From Kosakonia oryziphila (lineage in GTDB: Bacteria > Pseudomonadota > Gammaproteobacteria > Enterobacterales > Enterobacteriaceae), in contig NZ_FMBC01000001.1 in NCBI RefSeq assembly GCF_900094795.1, forward strand, positions 212,901 to 276,900: a stretch of 64,000 bases of DNA. Direction: 5' to 3'. The first letter of the stretch is position 1. Every line of letters starts with the position of its first letter. The position numbers and the translations under genes were made by a program. A model generated the notes under the pieces. The model saw nothing but the letters and a program-made list of their open reading frames with translations, did no database searches and was not told the origin of the DNA. This document shows positions 18,699 to 27,250 of this stretch, piece after piece.

Positions 18699-19043
18699 AT
18701 GAGTGATGACGTAGCGTTGCCGCTGGAGTTTACCGACGCAGCAGCCAACAAAGTAAAGAACCTGATTGCGGACGAAGATAACCCGAATCTGAAGCTGCGT
18801 GTCTACATCACCGGTGGTGGTTGCAGCGGCTTCCAGTACGGTTTTACCTTTGATGACCAAATCAATGATGGTGATATGACCATTGAGAAACAGGGCGTTG
18901 GCCTGGTGGTTGACCCGATGAGCCTGCAATATCTGGTAGGCGGCTCGGTAGATTATACCGAAGGCCTGGAAGGTTCCCGTTTCGTGGTAACTAACCCGAA
19001 TGCAACCAGCACCTGCGGCTGTGGTTCCTCTTTCAGTATCTGA
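18699..19043 (+). CDS. erpA: Iron-sulfur cluster insertion protein ErpA (A-type carrier)
   Basis: ErpA delivers Fe-S clusters to apoproteins such as IspG and IspH in isoprenoid synthesis and is essential for respiration in E. coli. The 114-residue sequence has the A-type carrier cysteines: [10 protein letters not shown] near residue 42 and the C-terminal CGCGSSF pair. Length and sequence look nearly the same as in E. coli. The RBS GGGAGTAAG precedes the ATG. It is transcribed alone and ends at a strong hairpin. Its partner isoprenoid genes dxr and uppS lie later in the window but are not linked to it in one operon. Confidence 0.98.
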   Translation: MSDDVALPLEFTDAAANKVKNLIADEDNPNLKLRVYITGGGCSGFQYGFTFDDQINDGDMTIEKQGVGLVVDPMSLQYLVGGSVDYTEGLEGSRFVVTNPNATSTCGCGSSFSI

Positions 19044-19063
19044 GAACCGTTTGTTGCCTGTAG

Positions 19064-19094
19064 AAAAGCCGCGTTTATCGACGCGGCTTTTTGT
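19064..19094 (+). terminator. Rho-independent terminator of erpA
   Basis: AAAAGCCGCG and CGCGGCTTTT form a 10-bp stem with an 8-nt loop and a T-rich 3' side. The A-rich 5' side allows it to act on both strands, toward yadS as well. Confidence 0.88.
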
Positions 19095-19202
19095 TTTCAC
19101 CAATTCTGGAGTGCCTGTCATTGGCTCTGCGTCGCGTCATACTAATTAACGAACTGCCAATAGCAGAACAATCTGCTACTGAGGCGCTAATCAGGCTACC
19201 AA

Positions 19203-19826
19203 TCAGCGCCCGGAATCATCCAGTGCAAAGGTTGGTAACTTCAGGTGCCAGCGAATTGCCGCCAGGCGAATAACCAGCGTCACCACCATGCCCAGCATAC
19301 TGGCGGTTTCCAGCGGTATGGCAAAGAAGTAAAATGCCGTGGCGTGAACAATCCCCCCGGCGATACAGGCCGTCGCGTAGATTTCGGTGCGCAGGATCAT
19401 CGGCACTTCGCGCGCCAGTACATCGCGAATAATCCCGCCGCCAACGCCGGTCAATACGCCCATACAGATAGCGATAAGCGGTCCGGTTTCGGCGATAAAG
19501 GCTTTGTTGACGCCAATACCGACAAAAACCGCTAATCCCACTGCATCCAGTACTGGCAGGATCCATTTGGGCAAACGCCGGGGCTGACGCACAAGCACAA
19601 TCGTCAACATGCAGGTCACCATGGCGACGACGAGATCGGTTGGATCTTTCACCCAGAATACCGGGCCGTGCGCCAATGCCATATCGCGGATGGTCCCGCC
19701 GCCAACCGCCGTCACAACGCCAAGCACCAGCACGCCGAAGGGGTCCATACGTAATTTCCCGGCCAGCAAAACGCCCGAGATCGCAAACACGGCGGTGCCA
19801 ATAATATCCAGCCAGTAAACCAGCAT
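19203..19826 (-). CDS. yadS: UPF0126/TRIC-type inner membrane protein
   Basis: YadS is a small membrane protein of the UPF0126 family, whose members have been related to trimeric intracellular cation (TRIC) channels. The 207 residues contain about seven hydrophobic segments in two homologous halves. Each half carries the glycine-rich repeat: VTAVGGGTIRDM near residue 38 and LTGVGGGIIRDVLA near residue 122, the inverted-repeat signature of the family. A channel role is inferred from homologues; no enzymatic motif is seen. It lies 14 bp upstream of nothing obvious on its strand and downstream of btuF, so it may be read from the mtnN-btuF transcript. Confidence 0.9.
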   Translation of the reverse strand: MLVYWLDIIGTAVFAISGVLLAGKLRMDPFGVLVLGVVTAVGGGTIRDMALAHGPVFWVKDPTDLVVAMVTCMLTIVLVRQPRRLPKWILPVLDAVGLAVFVGIGVNKAFIAETGPLIAICMGVLTGVGGGIIRDVLAREVPMILRTEIYATACIAGGIVHATAFYFFAIPLETASMLGMVVTLVIRLAAIRWHLKLPTFALDDSGR

Positions 19827-19840
19827 GGTTGATTCCCCAG

Positions 19841-20641
19841 TTATTTCACCTGCGCAAGGGCAGTACAGAGTTGTTGAGCGGCAAGGATAATACGCGGGCT
19901 TGCCCGTTCAAACCAGTCACCGTGCAGAGAAATAATCGGTACATTCAGCTGTTTTTGCCAGAACTGTTCAATTTTGGGGATTTCATCCGGTTCTCCCGCC
20001 ACAACAATCGCCTGAGGCTGCCGCGCAAGCACCTGTTCACGGCTTACCTGCGGCCACGGCACATGGCTGGCAGCGAAAATATTCTCCCCGCCGCAAAGCT
20101 CCAGAACCTCGTTCTGAATTGACCCTTTTCCGCTGGTAAACAGCGGTTGCGCGCCAAATTGCAGAAAGACCCGTTTTTTGGGCTGGCTGGCATAGCGGGA
20201 TTTTAGCGTCTGGTATTCAGCAAGCAGATGTTGAGCCGCTTGTTCTGCCTGTTGCGGCCTTGGGCTGTAGAGTGCCAGCTTATGCAGCGTATCTGCCACC
20301 TGCTCAATGGTAATGTTATCCACCCACATTACGGTGATACCGAACTGTTTTAGCTGGTTGACCTGACGTTCCGTATTGCCACCGCGCCATGCCAGGACCA
20401 GATCGGGCTTCAGCGCGACAATACGTTCGAGGTTGATGCCTTGCCAGCTGGCGACCTGCTCAATTTTTGCCGCTGTGGAGGGGTAATCAGAATAGCTGCT
20501 GACAGCTACGGGAGTGATGCCTGCGGCAAATGCAAGTTCTGTATTGGCCGGAGAGAGGGAAATGACGCGCGGCGCGGCGAACAACCACGCCGGTATCAGA
20601 ACAAGCAGGGCGGCAAGCACCCTGAAAAAGTGATTAACCAC
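19841..20641 (-). CDS. btuF: Vitamin B12 ABC importer, periplasmic binding protein
   Basis: BtuF captures cobalamin in the periplasm and delivers it to BtuCD. The GTG start gives 266 residues, the E. coli length, beginning [13 protein letters not shown] and followed by a cleavable signal ending AWLFA-APRV. The longer reading frame (from 20668) places the start inside mtnN and lacks family support. The class III binding-protein features are present: [13 protein letters not shown], the [15 protein letters not shown] strand and the C-terminal WFERASPRI segment that contains a conserved BtuC-contacting glutamate. It overlaps the mtnN stop by 8 bp, so translation is coupled. The binding partner genes btuCD are not in this window. 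Confidence 0.95.
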   Translation of the reverse strand: MVNHFFRVLAALLVLIPAWLFAAPRVISLSPANTELAFAAGITPVAVSSYSDYPSTAAKIEQVASWQGINLERIVALKPDLVLAWRGGNTERQVNQLKQFGITVMWVDNITIEQVADTLHKLALYSPRPQQAEQAAQHLLAEYQTLKSRYASQPKKRVFLQFGAQPLFTSGKGSIQNEVLELCGGENIFAASHVPWPQVSREQVLARQPQAIVVAGEPDEIPKIEQFWQKQLNVPIISLHGDWFERASPRIILAAQQLCTALAQVK

Positions 20642-21332
20642 GAGCCAGTTTCTGCACCAGAGTTTCAACCATCAGGCTGGACTGCTTCGCCGCCACAGCC
20701 AGGAATTCATCAAAGCTGAGATGAGACTGCTGATCGGCAACGTCTGAGATGGCGCGCACAACAACAAACGGAATGCCATAGTTGTGGCAAACGTGAGCAA
20801 TGGCGGTGGCTTCCATTTCTACGGCAATCGCCTGCGGGAAGTTATGACGGATTTTTGCCAGGCCAACGGAGCCGTTAATAAAGGCATCACCACTGACAAT
20901 CAGCCCGCGCACAGCATGCAGATCCAGCTCACTGATGCAGGCCTCCGCCGCAGCAATCAGTTTGTCATCGGCTTTAAACCCTACAGGGCAGCCAGGAAGC
21001 TGACCATACTCATAACCGAATGCTGTGACATCGGCATCGTGATAACGCGCCTCGTCAGATACCACGATATCGCCCACTTTCAGCGTCGATGCAAGGCCAC
21101 CAGCGGAACCGGTATTGATAATCACGTCCGGATGGCAACGTTCCAGCAGCAGGGTCGCGCCCATCGCTGCGGCAACTTTACCAATGCCAGATTTCAGCAG
21201 CGCGATGTCTGTGCCATTCAGCGTACCGGTGTAGATTTCGCTGCCGCCAACGTTGAACGTTTGACGGTTTTCGATTTTGTCACGCAGCAGCGTAACTTCT
21301 TCTTCCATTGCACCAATAATGCCAATTTTCAT
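20634..21332 (-). CDS. mtnN: 5'-methylthioadenosine/S-adenosylhomocysteine nucleosidase
   Basis: MtnN cleaves adenine from MTA, SAH and 5'-deoxyadenosine, feeding methionine salvage and autoinducer-2 synthesis. The 232-residue sequence begins [13 protein letters not shown] with the catalytic-site glutamate (Glu12), and has the [20 protein letters not shown] and RAISDVADQ segments; the last holds the proton-donating aspartate near residue 197. The length matches E. coli. It is divergent from dgt; btuF starts inside its last codons. Confidence 0.98.
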   Translation of the reverse strand: MKIGIIGAMEEEVTLLRDKIENRQTFNVGGSEIYTGTLNGTDIALLKSGIGKVAAAMGATLLLERCHPDVIINTGSAGGLASTLKVGDIVVSDEARYHDADVTAFGYEYGQLPGCPVGFKADDKLIAAAEACISELDLHAVRGLIVSGDAFINGSVGLAKIRHNFPQAIAVEMEATAIAHVCHNYGIPFVVVRAISDVADQQSHLSFDEFLAVAAKQSSLMVETLVQKLARG

Positions 21333-21439
21333 GGAGATACTCGCTAATGTGATAGGACAGAATTACGTTTCCAGGGCATAGTCTATCATGGCATACAGGA
21401 TTGTAATGATATCCCGTGACGCTTCGCACAGGAGAGGAA

Positions 21440-22954
21440 ATGGCAGAGATCGATTTTCGCAACAAGATAAACTGGCGCCGCCGCTATCGTTCGCCGCAGG
21501 GGGTGAAAACTGAACGTGAAATTCTGCGTATTTTTGAAAGCGATCGCGGGCGGATTATCAACTCTCCTGCTATCCGGCGCTTGCAGCAAAAAACCCAGGT
21601 TTTTCCGCTGGAGCGAAATGCGGCGGTTCGTACGCGATTGACGCACTCTCTGGAAGTACAGCAAGTGGGGCGCTATATCGCCAAAGAGATCCTTAGCCGT
21701 CTGAAAGAGCAGCACCTGCTGGAAACTTACGGTCTGGATGAGTTGACCGGGCCCTTCGAGAGTATCGTCGAAATGGCCTGTCTGATGCACGATATCGGCA
21801 ACCCGCCATTCGGTCATTTTGGCGAAGCGGCCATTAATGACTGGTTCCGCCAGCGTTTGTCACCGGATGATGCTGTTGGACAGCCATCATCTGATGATCG
21901 CTGCGAAGTGGTGGCGTTACGTCTGCGCGAAGGGGAAGATGAACTTAACGCGCTGCGCAGCAAGGTACGTCACGATTTAAGTCATTTTGAAGGTAATGCA
22001 CAGGGTATTCGTCTGGTGCATACATTAATGCGAATGAATCTGACCTGGGCGCAGGTGGGCTGTATTTTAAAATATACCCGTCCGGCGTGGTGGGTAGGAG
22101 AACCGCCAGTTTCGCACAGTTATTTAATGAAAAAACCGGGTTATTATTTTTCCGAGGAAGCGTATGTTGCGCGCTTACGTAAAGAATTAGATCTTGATAT
22201 TTACAGCCGCTTTCCTTTGACGTGGATAATGGAGGCCGCCGACGATATCTCTTACTGTGTCGCCGATCTGGAAGATGCCGTTGAGAAACGTATTTTCACT
22301 GCCGAGCAACTTTACCAACACCTTTATGATGCCTGGGGGCAACATGAAAAAGGCTCGCTGTTTGCTCAGGTTGTCGAAAATGCGTGGGATAAATCCCGTG
22401 TTAATTCCCTGAGCCGCAGCGCAGAAGATCAGTTCTTCATGTATTTGCGTGTGAATACACTGAATAAACTGGTGCCTTATGCAGCACAACGATTCATTGA
22501 TAATCTACCGGAAATTTTCAGCGGAAAATTCAACTATGCTTTGCTGGAGGATGATAGCGACTTCAGCCAACTACTTGAATTATATAAAAATGTCGCCATT
22601 AAAAAAGTATTCAGTCATCCGGATGTCGAGCAACTGGAATTACAGGGGTATCGCGTGATTAGTGGGCTTCTCGAAATTTACCGCCCATTGTTGCAATTAT
22701 CACTGGCGGATTTTACCGAGCTGGTGGAAAAAGAACGTTTGCGTCGCTTCCCGATAGAATCACGCCTGTTTCATAAGCTTTCTACGCGCCATCGGCTCGC
22801 ATATGTTGAGGCGGTCAGCAAATTATCACCCGATGCTTTGACGTATCCGGTGCTGGAGTATTATCACCGTTGTCGGTTAATTCAGGACTATATTAGCGGT
22901 ATGACAGATCTATATTCATGGGACGAATATAGACGGATGATGGCCGTGGAATAA
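21440..22954 (+). CDS. dgt: Deoxyguanosinetriphosphate triphosphohydrolase
   Basis: Dgt cleaves dGTP to deoxyguanosine and tripolyphosphate and so affects nucleotide balance and phage resistance. The start [12 protein letters not shown] gives 504 residues, one fewer than in E. coli; an in-frame upstream start adds eight residues without family support. The HD-domain metal ligands are in [10 protein letters not shown] and in [16 protein letters not shown], with later [15 protein letters not shown]. It ends 135 bp before degP. Confidence 0.97.
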   Translation: MAEIDFRNKINWRRRYRSPQGVKTEREILRIFESDRGRIINSPAIRRLQQKTQVFPLERNAAVRTRLTHSLEVQQVGRYIAKEILSRLKEQHLLETYGLDELTGPFESIVEMACLMHDIGNPPFGHFGEAAINDWFRQRLSPDDAVGQPSSDDRCEVVALRLREGEDELNALRSKVRHDLSHFEGNAQGIRLVHTLMRMNLTWAQVGCILKYTRPAWWVGEPPVSHSYLMKKPGYYFSEEAYVARLRKELDLDIYSRFPLTWIMEAADDISYCVADLEDAVEKRIFTAEQLYQHLYDAWGQHEKGSLFAQVVENAWDKSRVNSLSRSAEDQFFMYLRVNTLNKLVPYAAQRFIDNLPEIFSGKFNYALLEDDSDFSQLLELYKNVAIKKVFSHPDVEQLELQGYRVISGLLEIYRPLLQLSLADFTELVEKERLRRFPIESRLFHKLSTRHRLAYVEAVSKLSPDALTYPVLEYYHRCRLIQDYISGMTDLYSWDEYRRMMAVE

Positions 22955-23013
22955 CCTGTTTGAATTGTAAAGGCCGTCAATAAATTTTTACTTTTTCCAG
23001 ACACTTGATTTCT

Positions 23014-23040
23014 GAACTTCAGGCTATAAATCGACTCTGA
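23014..23040 (+). promoter_or_regulatory. Sigma-E (RpoE) type promoter of degP
   Basis: GAACTT (23014-23019) and TCTGA (23036-23040) are separated by 16 bp. Both elements and the spacer GCTATAAA closely match the known sigma-E promoter of E. coli degP, so envelope-stress control is conserved. Confidence 0.85.
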
Positions 23041-23089
23041 GTGATACATACACAGCAGTTTGAGTTAATTTGTAATGAGATTGAGAGAC

Positions 23090-24523
23090 ATGAAAAAAAC
23101 CACGTTAGCAATGAGTGCATTGGCTTTGAGTTTAAGTTTAGCGCTGTCTCCTCTGTCGGCTATGGCAGCGGAAACGGCATCTTCAGTCACCACATCGCAG
23201 CAAATGCCAAGCCTCGCGCCGATGCTGGAAAAAGTTATGCCATCGGTCGTGAGTATCAATGTTGAAGGCAGCACCACGGTAAACACACCGCGTATGCCAC
23301 GCAACTTCCAGCAGTTCTTTGGTGATAATTCACCATTCTGCCAGGATGGATCACCGTTCCAGGGTTCTCCGTTCTGCCAGGGCGGTCAGGGTGGTCAGGG
23401 CGGTGGCGACAGCCAGCAGCAGAAATTTATGGCGTTGGGTTCCGGGGTCATTATTGACGCAGCGAAAGGCTATGTCGTTACTAACAACCACGTCGTGGAT
23501 AACGCGAATACTATCAAGGTACAACTGAGCGATGGGCGCAAATTTGACGCCAAAGTCGTGGGTAAAGATCCGCGTTCTGATATCGCGCTGATTCAAATCC
23601 AGGATCCGAAAAACCTGACGGCGATTAAGATTGCCGATTCTGATGCGTTGCGCGTGGGCGATTACACCGTGGCGATTGGTAACCCGTTTGGCCTGGGTGA
23701 AACCGTGACTTCCGGGATTGTTTCTGCACTGGGTCGTAGCGGCCTGAATGCAGAAAACTATGAAAACTTTATCCAGACCGATGCGGCGATCAACCGCGGG
23801 AACTCCGGCGGTGCGCTGGTGAACCTGAACGGTGAGCTGATTGGTATCAACACCGCAATCCTTGCGCCGGATGGCGGTAATATCGGTATTGGTTTCGCCA
23901 TCCCAAGTAATATGGTGAAAAACCTCACCGGACAAATGGTTCAGTTCGGTCAGGTTCGCCGTGGTGAACTGGGTATTATGGGCACCGAGCTAAACTCTGA
24001 GCTGGCGAAAGCGATGAAAGTTGATGCGCAGCGCGGGGCGTTTGTCAGCCAGGTTATGTCGAATTCTGCCGCCGCGAAAGCGGGGGTGAAAGCAGGCGAC
24101 GTGATTACTTCGCTTAACGGCAAGCCTATCAGCAGCTTTGCCGCACTGCGTGCTGAAGTGGGGTCAATGCCGATTGGTAGTAAAGTTGATCTGGGCATGT
24201 TGCGTGATGGCAAACCAGTGAACATTACGCTGGAACTGCAACAGAGCAGCCAGAACCAGGTTGATTCCAGCACTATTTTCAGCGGAATTAATGGCGCGGA
24301 AATGAGCAATAAAGGCAAAGATGGTGGCGTGGTGGTGAATACGGTGAAAGCCAACTCCCAGGCGGCGCAGATTGGCCTGAAAAAAGGTGATGTCATTGTT
24401 GGCGCTAACCAGCAGCCGGTGAAAAATATCGCCGAGTTGCGCAAAATTCTCGACAGCAAACCTTCCGTACTGGCGTTGAACATTCAGCGTGGTGATAGTT
24501 CCATTTACTTGTTGATGCAGTAA
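23090..24523 (+). CDS. degP: Periplasmic serine endoprotease/chaperone DegP
   Basis: DegP degrades or refolds misfolded periplasmic and outer-membrane proteins and forms cages of 6 to 24 subunits. The start MKKTTLAMS follows a short upstream frame; it gives 477 residues with a 26-residue signal ending SAMA-AETA. The catalytic triad lies in NNHVVDN (His), RSDIALIQ (Asp) and GNSGGALVN (Ser). The LA loop carries two cysteines (FCQD and FCQGG) and is Gly/Gln-rich, slightly longer than in E. coli. Two PDZ domains follow, beginning with MGTELNSELAKAM and VVVNTVKANSQAAQ. A sigma-E promoter lies upstream. Confidence 0.98.
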   Translation: MKKTTLAMSALALSLSLALSPLSAMAAETASSVTTSQQMPSLAPMLEKVMPSVVSINVEGSTTVNTPRMPRNFQQFFGDNSPFCQDGSPFQGSPFCQGGQGGQGGGDSQQQKFMALGSGVIIDAAKGYVVTNNHVVDNANTIKVQLSDGRKFDAKVVGKDPRSDIALIQIQDPKNLTAIKIADSDALRVGDYTVAIGNPFGLGETVTSGIVSALGRSGLNAENYENFIQTDAAINRGNSGGALVNLNGELIGINTAILAPDGGNIGIGFAIPSNMVKNLTGQMVQFGQVRRGELGIMGTELNSELAKAMKVDAQRGAFVSQVMSNSAAAKAGVKAGDVITSLNGKPISSFAALRAEVGSMPIGSKVDLGMLRDGKPVNITLELQQSSQNQVDSSTIFSGINGAEMSNKGKDGGVVVNTVKANSQAAQIGLKKGDVIVGANQQPVKNIAELRKILDSKPSVLALNIQRGDSSIYLLMQ

Positions 24524-24532
24524 TCTGCCAGA

Positions 24533-24560
24533 CCCTCTTCCTCCGCGTCGGGGAAGAGGG
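24533..24560. terminator. Hairpin after degP
   Basis: CCCTCTTCC and GGAAGAGGG form a 9-bp stem with a 10-nt loop, 10 bp after the degP stop. It is followed by a GCCTCCTTCC tract rather than a clean U run. It belongs to the same CCCTCT hairpin family as 15692-15714 and 26365-26387. Confidence 0.65.
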
Positions 24561-24682
24561 GCCTCCTTCCGTTTTGTGAAGCTTTCCACAACTCCATACT
24601 TCCGAATGTTGCTTTGTGCATTTGCACAGTGATTGCCATGACTTTCTCCCATATGCTTGGACTCTGCACAGGGGAGGGGTAC

Positions 24683-25840
24683 ATGGCTGGCTGGCATCTT
24701 GATACTAAAATGGCACAGGATATCGTAGCGCGGACGATGCGTATCATCGATACGAACATTAACGTCATGGATGCACGTGGTCGCATCATCGGGAGTGGCG
24801 ATCGTGAACGAATTGGTGAATTGCACGAAGGTGCGCTATTGGTTCTCTCCCAGGGGCGTGTTGTCGATATTGACGATGCGGTCGCCCGCCATCTCCATGG
24901 TGTACGTCAGGGCATCAACTTGCCGCTACGTCTTGAAGGCGAAATTGTTGGCGTTATCGGTCTGACCGGCGAGCCGGAAACGTTACGCAAATATGGCGAA
25001 CTGGTCTGTATGACTGCCGAAATGATGCTGGAACAGTCTCGTCTGATGCATCTGCTGGCGCAGGATAGTCGCCTGCGCGAAGAACTGGTGATGAATCTGA
25101 TCCAGGCTGAAGAGCACACACCGGCGTTAACTGAGTGGGCGCAGCGCCTCGGCATAGATTTAAATCAACCGCGTGTTGTTGCGGTGGTTGAAGTAGACAG
25201 CGGCCAGTTGGGTGTGGATAGCGCAATGGCTGAGCTACAACAACTGCAAAATGCGCTGACAACACCGGAACGCAACAACCTGATTGCGATTGTCTCGCTG
25301 ACTGAAATGGTCGTGCTGAAACCGGCGCTTAATCAATTTGGTCGCTGGGATGCGGAGGATCACCGCAAACGTGTAGAACAGTTGATTACCCGTATGAAAG
25401 AGAATGGCCAGTTGCGCTTTCGTGTCGCGCTGGGCAACTATTTCACCGGTCCGGGCAGCATCGCCCGATCGTATCGCACGGCGCGTACCACCATGATGGT
25501 GGGCAAACAGCGTATGCCGGAAAACCGCAGTTACTTTTACCAGGATTTAATGCTACCGGTATTGCTCGATAGTTTGCGCGGCGGCTGGCAGGCTAATGAA
25601 CTGGCGCGTCCATTGTCTCGTTTAAAAGCGATGGACAACAACGGATTACTACGCCGTACGCTGGCGGCCTGGTTTCGTCACAATGTGCAACCGCTGGCAA
25701 CATCGAAGGCGCTGTTTATTCACCGAAACACGCTGGAATATCGTCTGAATCGTATTTCTGAACTGACGGGACTTGATTTAGGCAATTTCGATGACAGGTT
25801 GCTGCTGTACGTGGCGCTGCAACTGGATGAACAACATTGA
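24683..25840 (+). CDS. cdaR: Sugar diacid utilization transcriptional activator
   Basis: CdaR activates the genes for D-glucarate, D-galactarate and glycerate use. The 385-residue protein has the N-terminal diacid-recognition domain (MAGWHLDTKMAQDIVARTM ... ), then a PucR-type C-terminal helix-turn-helix (RRTLAAWFRHNVQ ... SKALFIHRNTLEYRLNRI). It appears almost the same as E. coli CdaR, apart from scattered changes. The start is ATG after AGGGGAGGGG, a strong RBS; the longer frame (from 24614) is not supported. The target gar/gud genes are not in this window. A 9-bp hairpin separates it from convergent yaeH. Confidence 0.97.
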   Translation: MAGWHLDTKMAQDIVARTMRIIDTNINVMDARGRIIGSGDRERIGELHEGALLVLSQGRVVDIDDAVARHLHGVRQGINLPLRLEGEIVGVIGLTGEPETLRKYGELVCMTAEMMLEQSRLMHLLAQDSRLREELVMNLIQAEEHTPALTEWAQRLGIDLNQPRVVAVVEVDSGQLGVDSAMAELQQLQNALTTPERNNLIAIVSLTEMVVLKPALNQFGRWDAEDHRKRVEQLITRMKENGQLRFRVALGNYFTGPGSIARSYRTARTTMMVGKQRMPENRSYFYQDLMLPVLLDSLRGGWQANELARPLSRLKAMDNNGLLRRTLAAWFRHNVQPLATSKALFIHRNTLEYRLNRISELTGLDLGNFDDRLLLYVALQLDEQH

Positions 25841-25841
25841 T

Positions 25842-25878
25842 ATTTCGCCGAGTGAGGGAAGACTCCACCCGGCGAAAT
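25842..25878. terminator. Bidirectional hairpin between cdaR and yaeH
   Basis: ATTTCGCCG and CGGCGAAAT form a perfect 9-bp stem around a 19-nt loop between two convergent genes. Confidence 0.65.
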
Positions 25879-25882
25879 GGAC

Positions 25883-26272
25883 TTATTTATTGCGGGTCAG
25901 CTTCTCAAGATCGGATTCGATTTCATTAATCTTATTGGTCACTACGCTTTCAAGATGGCGCAGATCGTCAAGGATCTTACGTTTCAAATCGACTTCAGTG
26001 CGATCGCGCTGGCAGATTTGATCCAGCTCATCAATCACATAGCGCAGGTTAGGACTGATCTCCTGCACCTCTTTATAACCCTGTCCTATACCGTCGGCGA
26101 CGACTGTTTTGCGCTGGCGGGGGTATTTGAATTTGACGCTCTTTGCAAAAAACTCGCCTTTGTCCTTATGAAAATAGATTTTCAGAATATCGTTGTTCGC
26201 TTCCTGGCGGAGGCTATAGCGATCGATTTCATCAGGATTGGTGATGCCTAAACTTTTCAGATTATCGTACAT
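25883..26272 (-). CDS. yaeH: UPF0325 family protein YaeH
   Basis: YaeH is a small conserved enterobacterial protein of unknown function. The 129-residue sequence (128 in E. coli) begins [13 protein letters not shown] and is charged throughout. It has many Lys/Arg and Asp/Glu residues and a likely C-terminal coiled coil ([19 protein letters not shown]). There is no signal peptide or membrane segment. It lies 121 bp downstream of dapD on the same strand, with a hairpin between them, so separate transcription is possible. I cannot assign a function. Confidence 0.9.
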   Translation of the reverse strand: MYDNLKSLGITNPDEIDRYSLRQEANNDILKIYFHKDKGEFFAKSVKFKYPRQRKTVVADGIGQGYKEVQEISPNLRYVIDELDQICQRDRTEVDLKRKILDDLRHLESVVTNKINEIESDLEKLTRNK

Positions 26273-26364
26273 AGCGGTACCCTTAAGCTCAACATAACCT
26301 ATGAATAATTAACGAAAAAATCTATTTTTGCCACATGAAAATGCAAAAAAGGCGGGATATATCA

Positions 26365-26387
26365 CCCTCTCCCAAACAGGGAGAGGG
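26365..26387. terminator. CCCTCTCCC hairpin between yaeH and dapD
   Basis: CCCTCTCCC and GGGAGAGGG form a perfect 9-bp stem around AAACA, immediately after the dapD stop (leftward). It probably ends dapD transcription and is nearly identical to the stem at 15692-15714. Confidence 0.7.
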
Positions 26388-26393
26388 AAAGAC

Positions 26394-27218
26394 TTAGTCG
26401 ATAGTGCGCAGCAATTCGTTAATACCTACTTTGCCACGAGTTTTGGCATCAACTTTTTTCACGATTACAGCGCAATACAGGCTGTATTTACCATCTTTTG
26501 ACGGCAGGTTGCCTGAAACAACCACGGAGCCAGCCGGCACACGACCGTAATGCACTTCGCCAGTTTCACGATCGTAAATTCGTGTGCTCTGGCCGATATA
26601 AACGCCCATCGAGATAACCGAACCTTCTTCAACGATAACGCCTTCCACCACTTCTGAACGCGCACCGATAAAGCAGTTATCTTCAATGATAGTCGGGTTT
26701 GCCTGTAATGGCTCCAGAACACCACCAATACCGACGCCGCCAGAGAGGTGAACATTCTTACCAATCTGCGCGCAGGAACCTACGGTCGCCCAGGTATCCA
26801 CCATCGTACCTTCATCAACGTATGCGCCGATGTTCACGTAAGACGGCATCAGCACAGTATTGCGGGCAATGAATGCGCCTTGACGAACCGCTGCTGGCGG
26901 AACTACGCGGAAACCTTCTTTCTGGAAGCGCGCTTCGTCATAGTCGGCAAATTTCATCGGCACTTTATCGAAGTAGCGGCTTTCCGCACCGTCGATAACC
27001 TGGTTATCGTTAATGCGAAAAGAGAGCAGAACGGCTTTTTTCAGCCATTGATGAGTGACCCACTGGCCTTCGACTTTTTCTGCGACACGCAGTGCGCCGG
27101 AATCGAGCAGGGCAATAACCTGATTTACCGCTTCACGGGTTACGGTATCCACATTTGCCGGGGTAATCTCTGCGCGACGCTCGAAAGCCGCTTCAATAAC
27201 GTTCTGTAACTGCTGCAT
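26394..27218 (-). CDS. dapD: 2,3,4,5-tetrahydropyridine-2,6-dicarboxylate N-succinyltransferase
   Basis: DapD succinylates tetrahydrodipicolinate in the lysine and meso-diaminopimelate pathway, supplying both protein and cell wall. The 274-residue protein ends with a left-handed beta-helix of hexapeptide repeats visible from about residue 110: [32 protein letters not shown], and later [11 protein letters not shown] and [13 protein letters not shown]. The trimeric acyltransferase fold is the same as that of lpxA and lpxD later in the window. Start ATG; length equal to E. coli. glnD lies 32 bp upstream. Confidence 0.98.
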   Translation of the reverse strand: MQQLQNVIEAAFERRAEITPANVDTVTREAVNQVIALLDSGALRVAEKVEGQWVTHQWLKKAVLLSFRINDNQVIDGAESRYFDKVPMKFADYDEARFQKEGFRVVPPAAVRQGAFIARNTVLMPSYVNIGAYVDEGTMVDTWATVGSCAQIGKNVHLSGGVGIGGVLEPLQANPTIIEDNCFIGARSEVVEGVIVEEGSVISMGVYIGQSTRIYDRETGEVHYGRVPAGSVVVSGNLPSKDGKYSLYCAVIVKKVDAKTRGKVGINELLRTID

Positions 27219-27250
27219 TGTTTACTCTTTCCATCAGTGTAAAAAATCAA

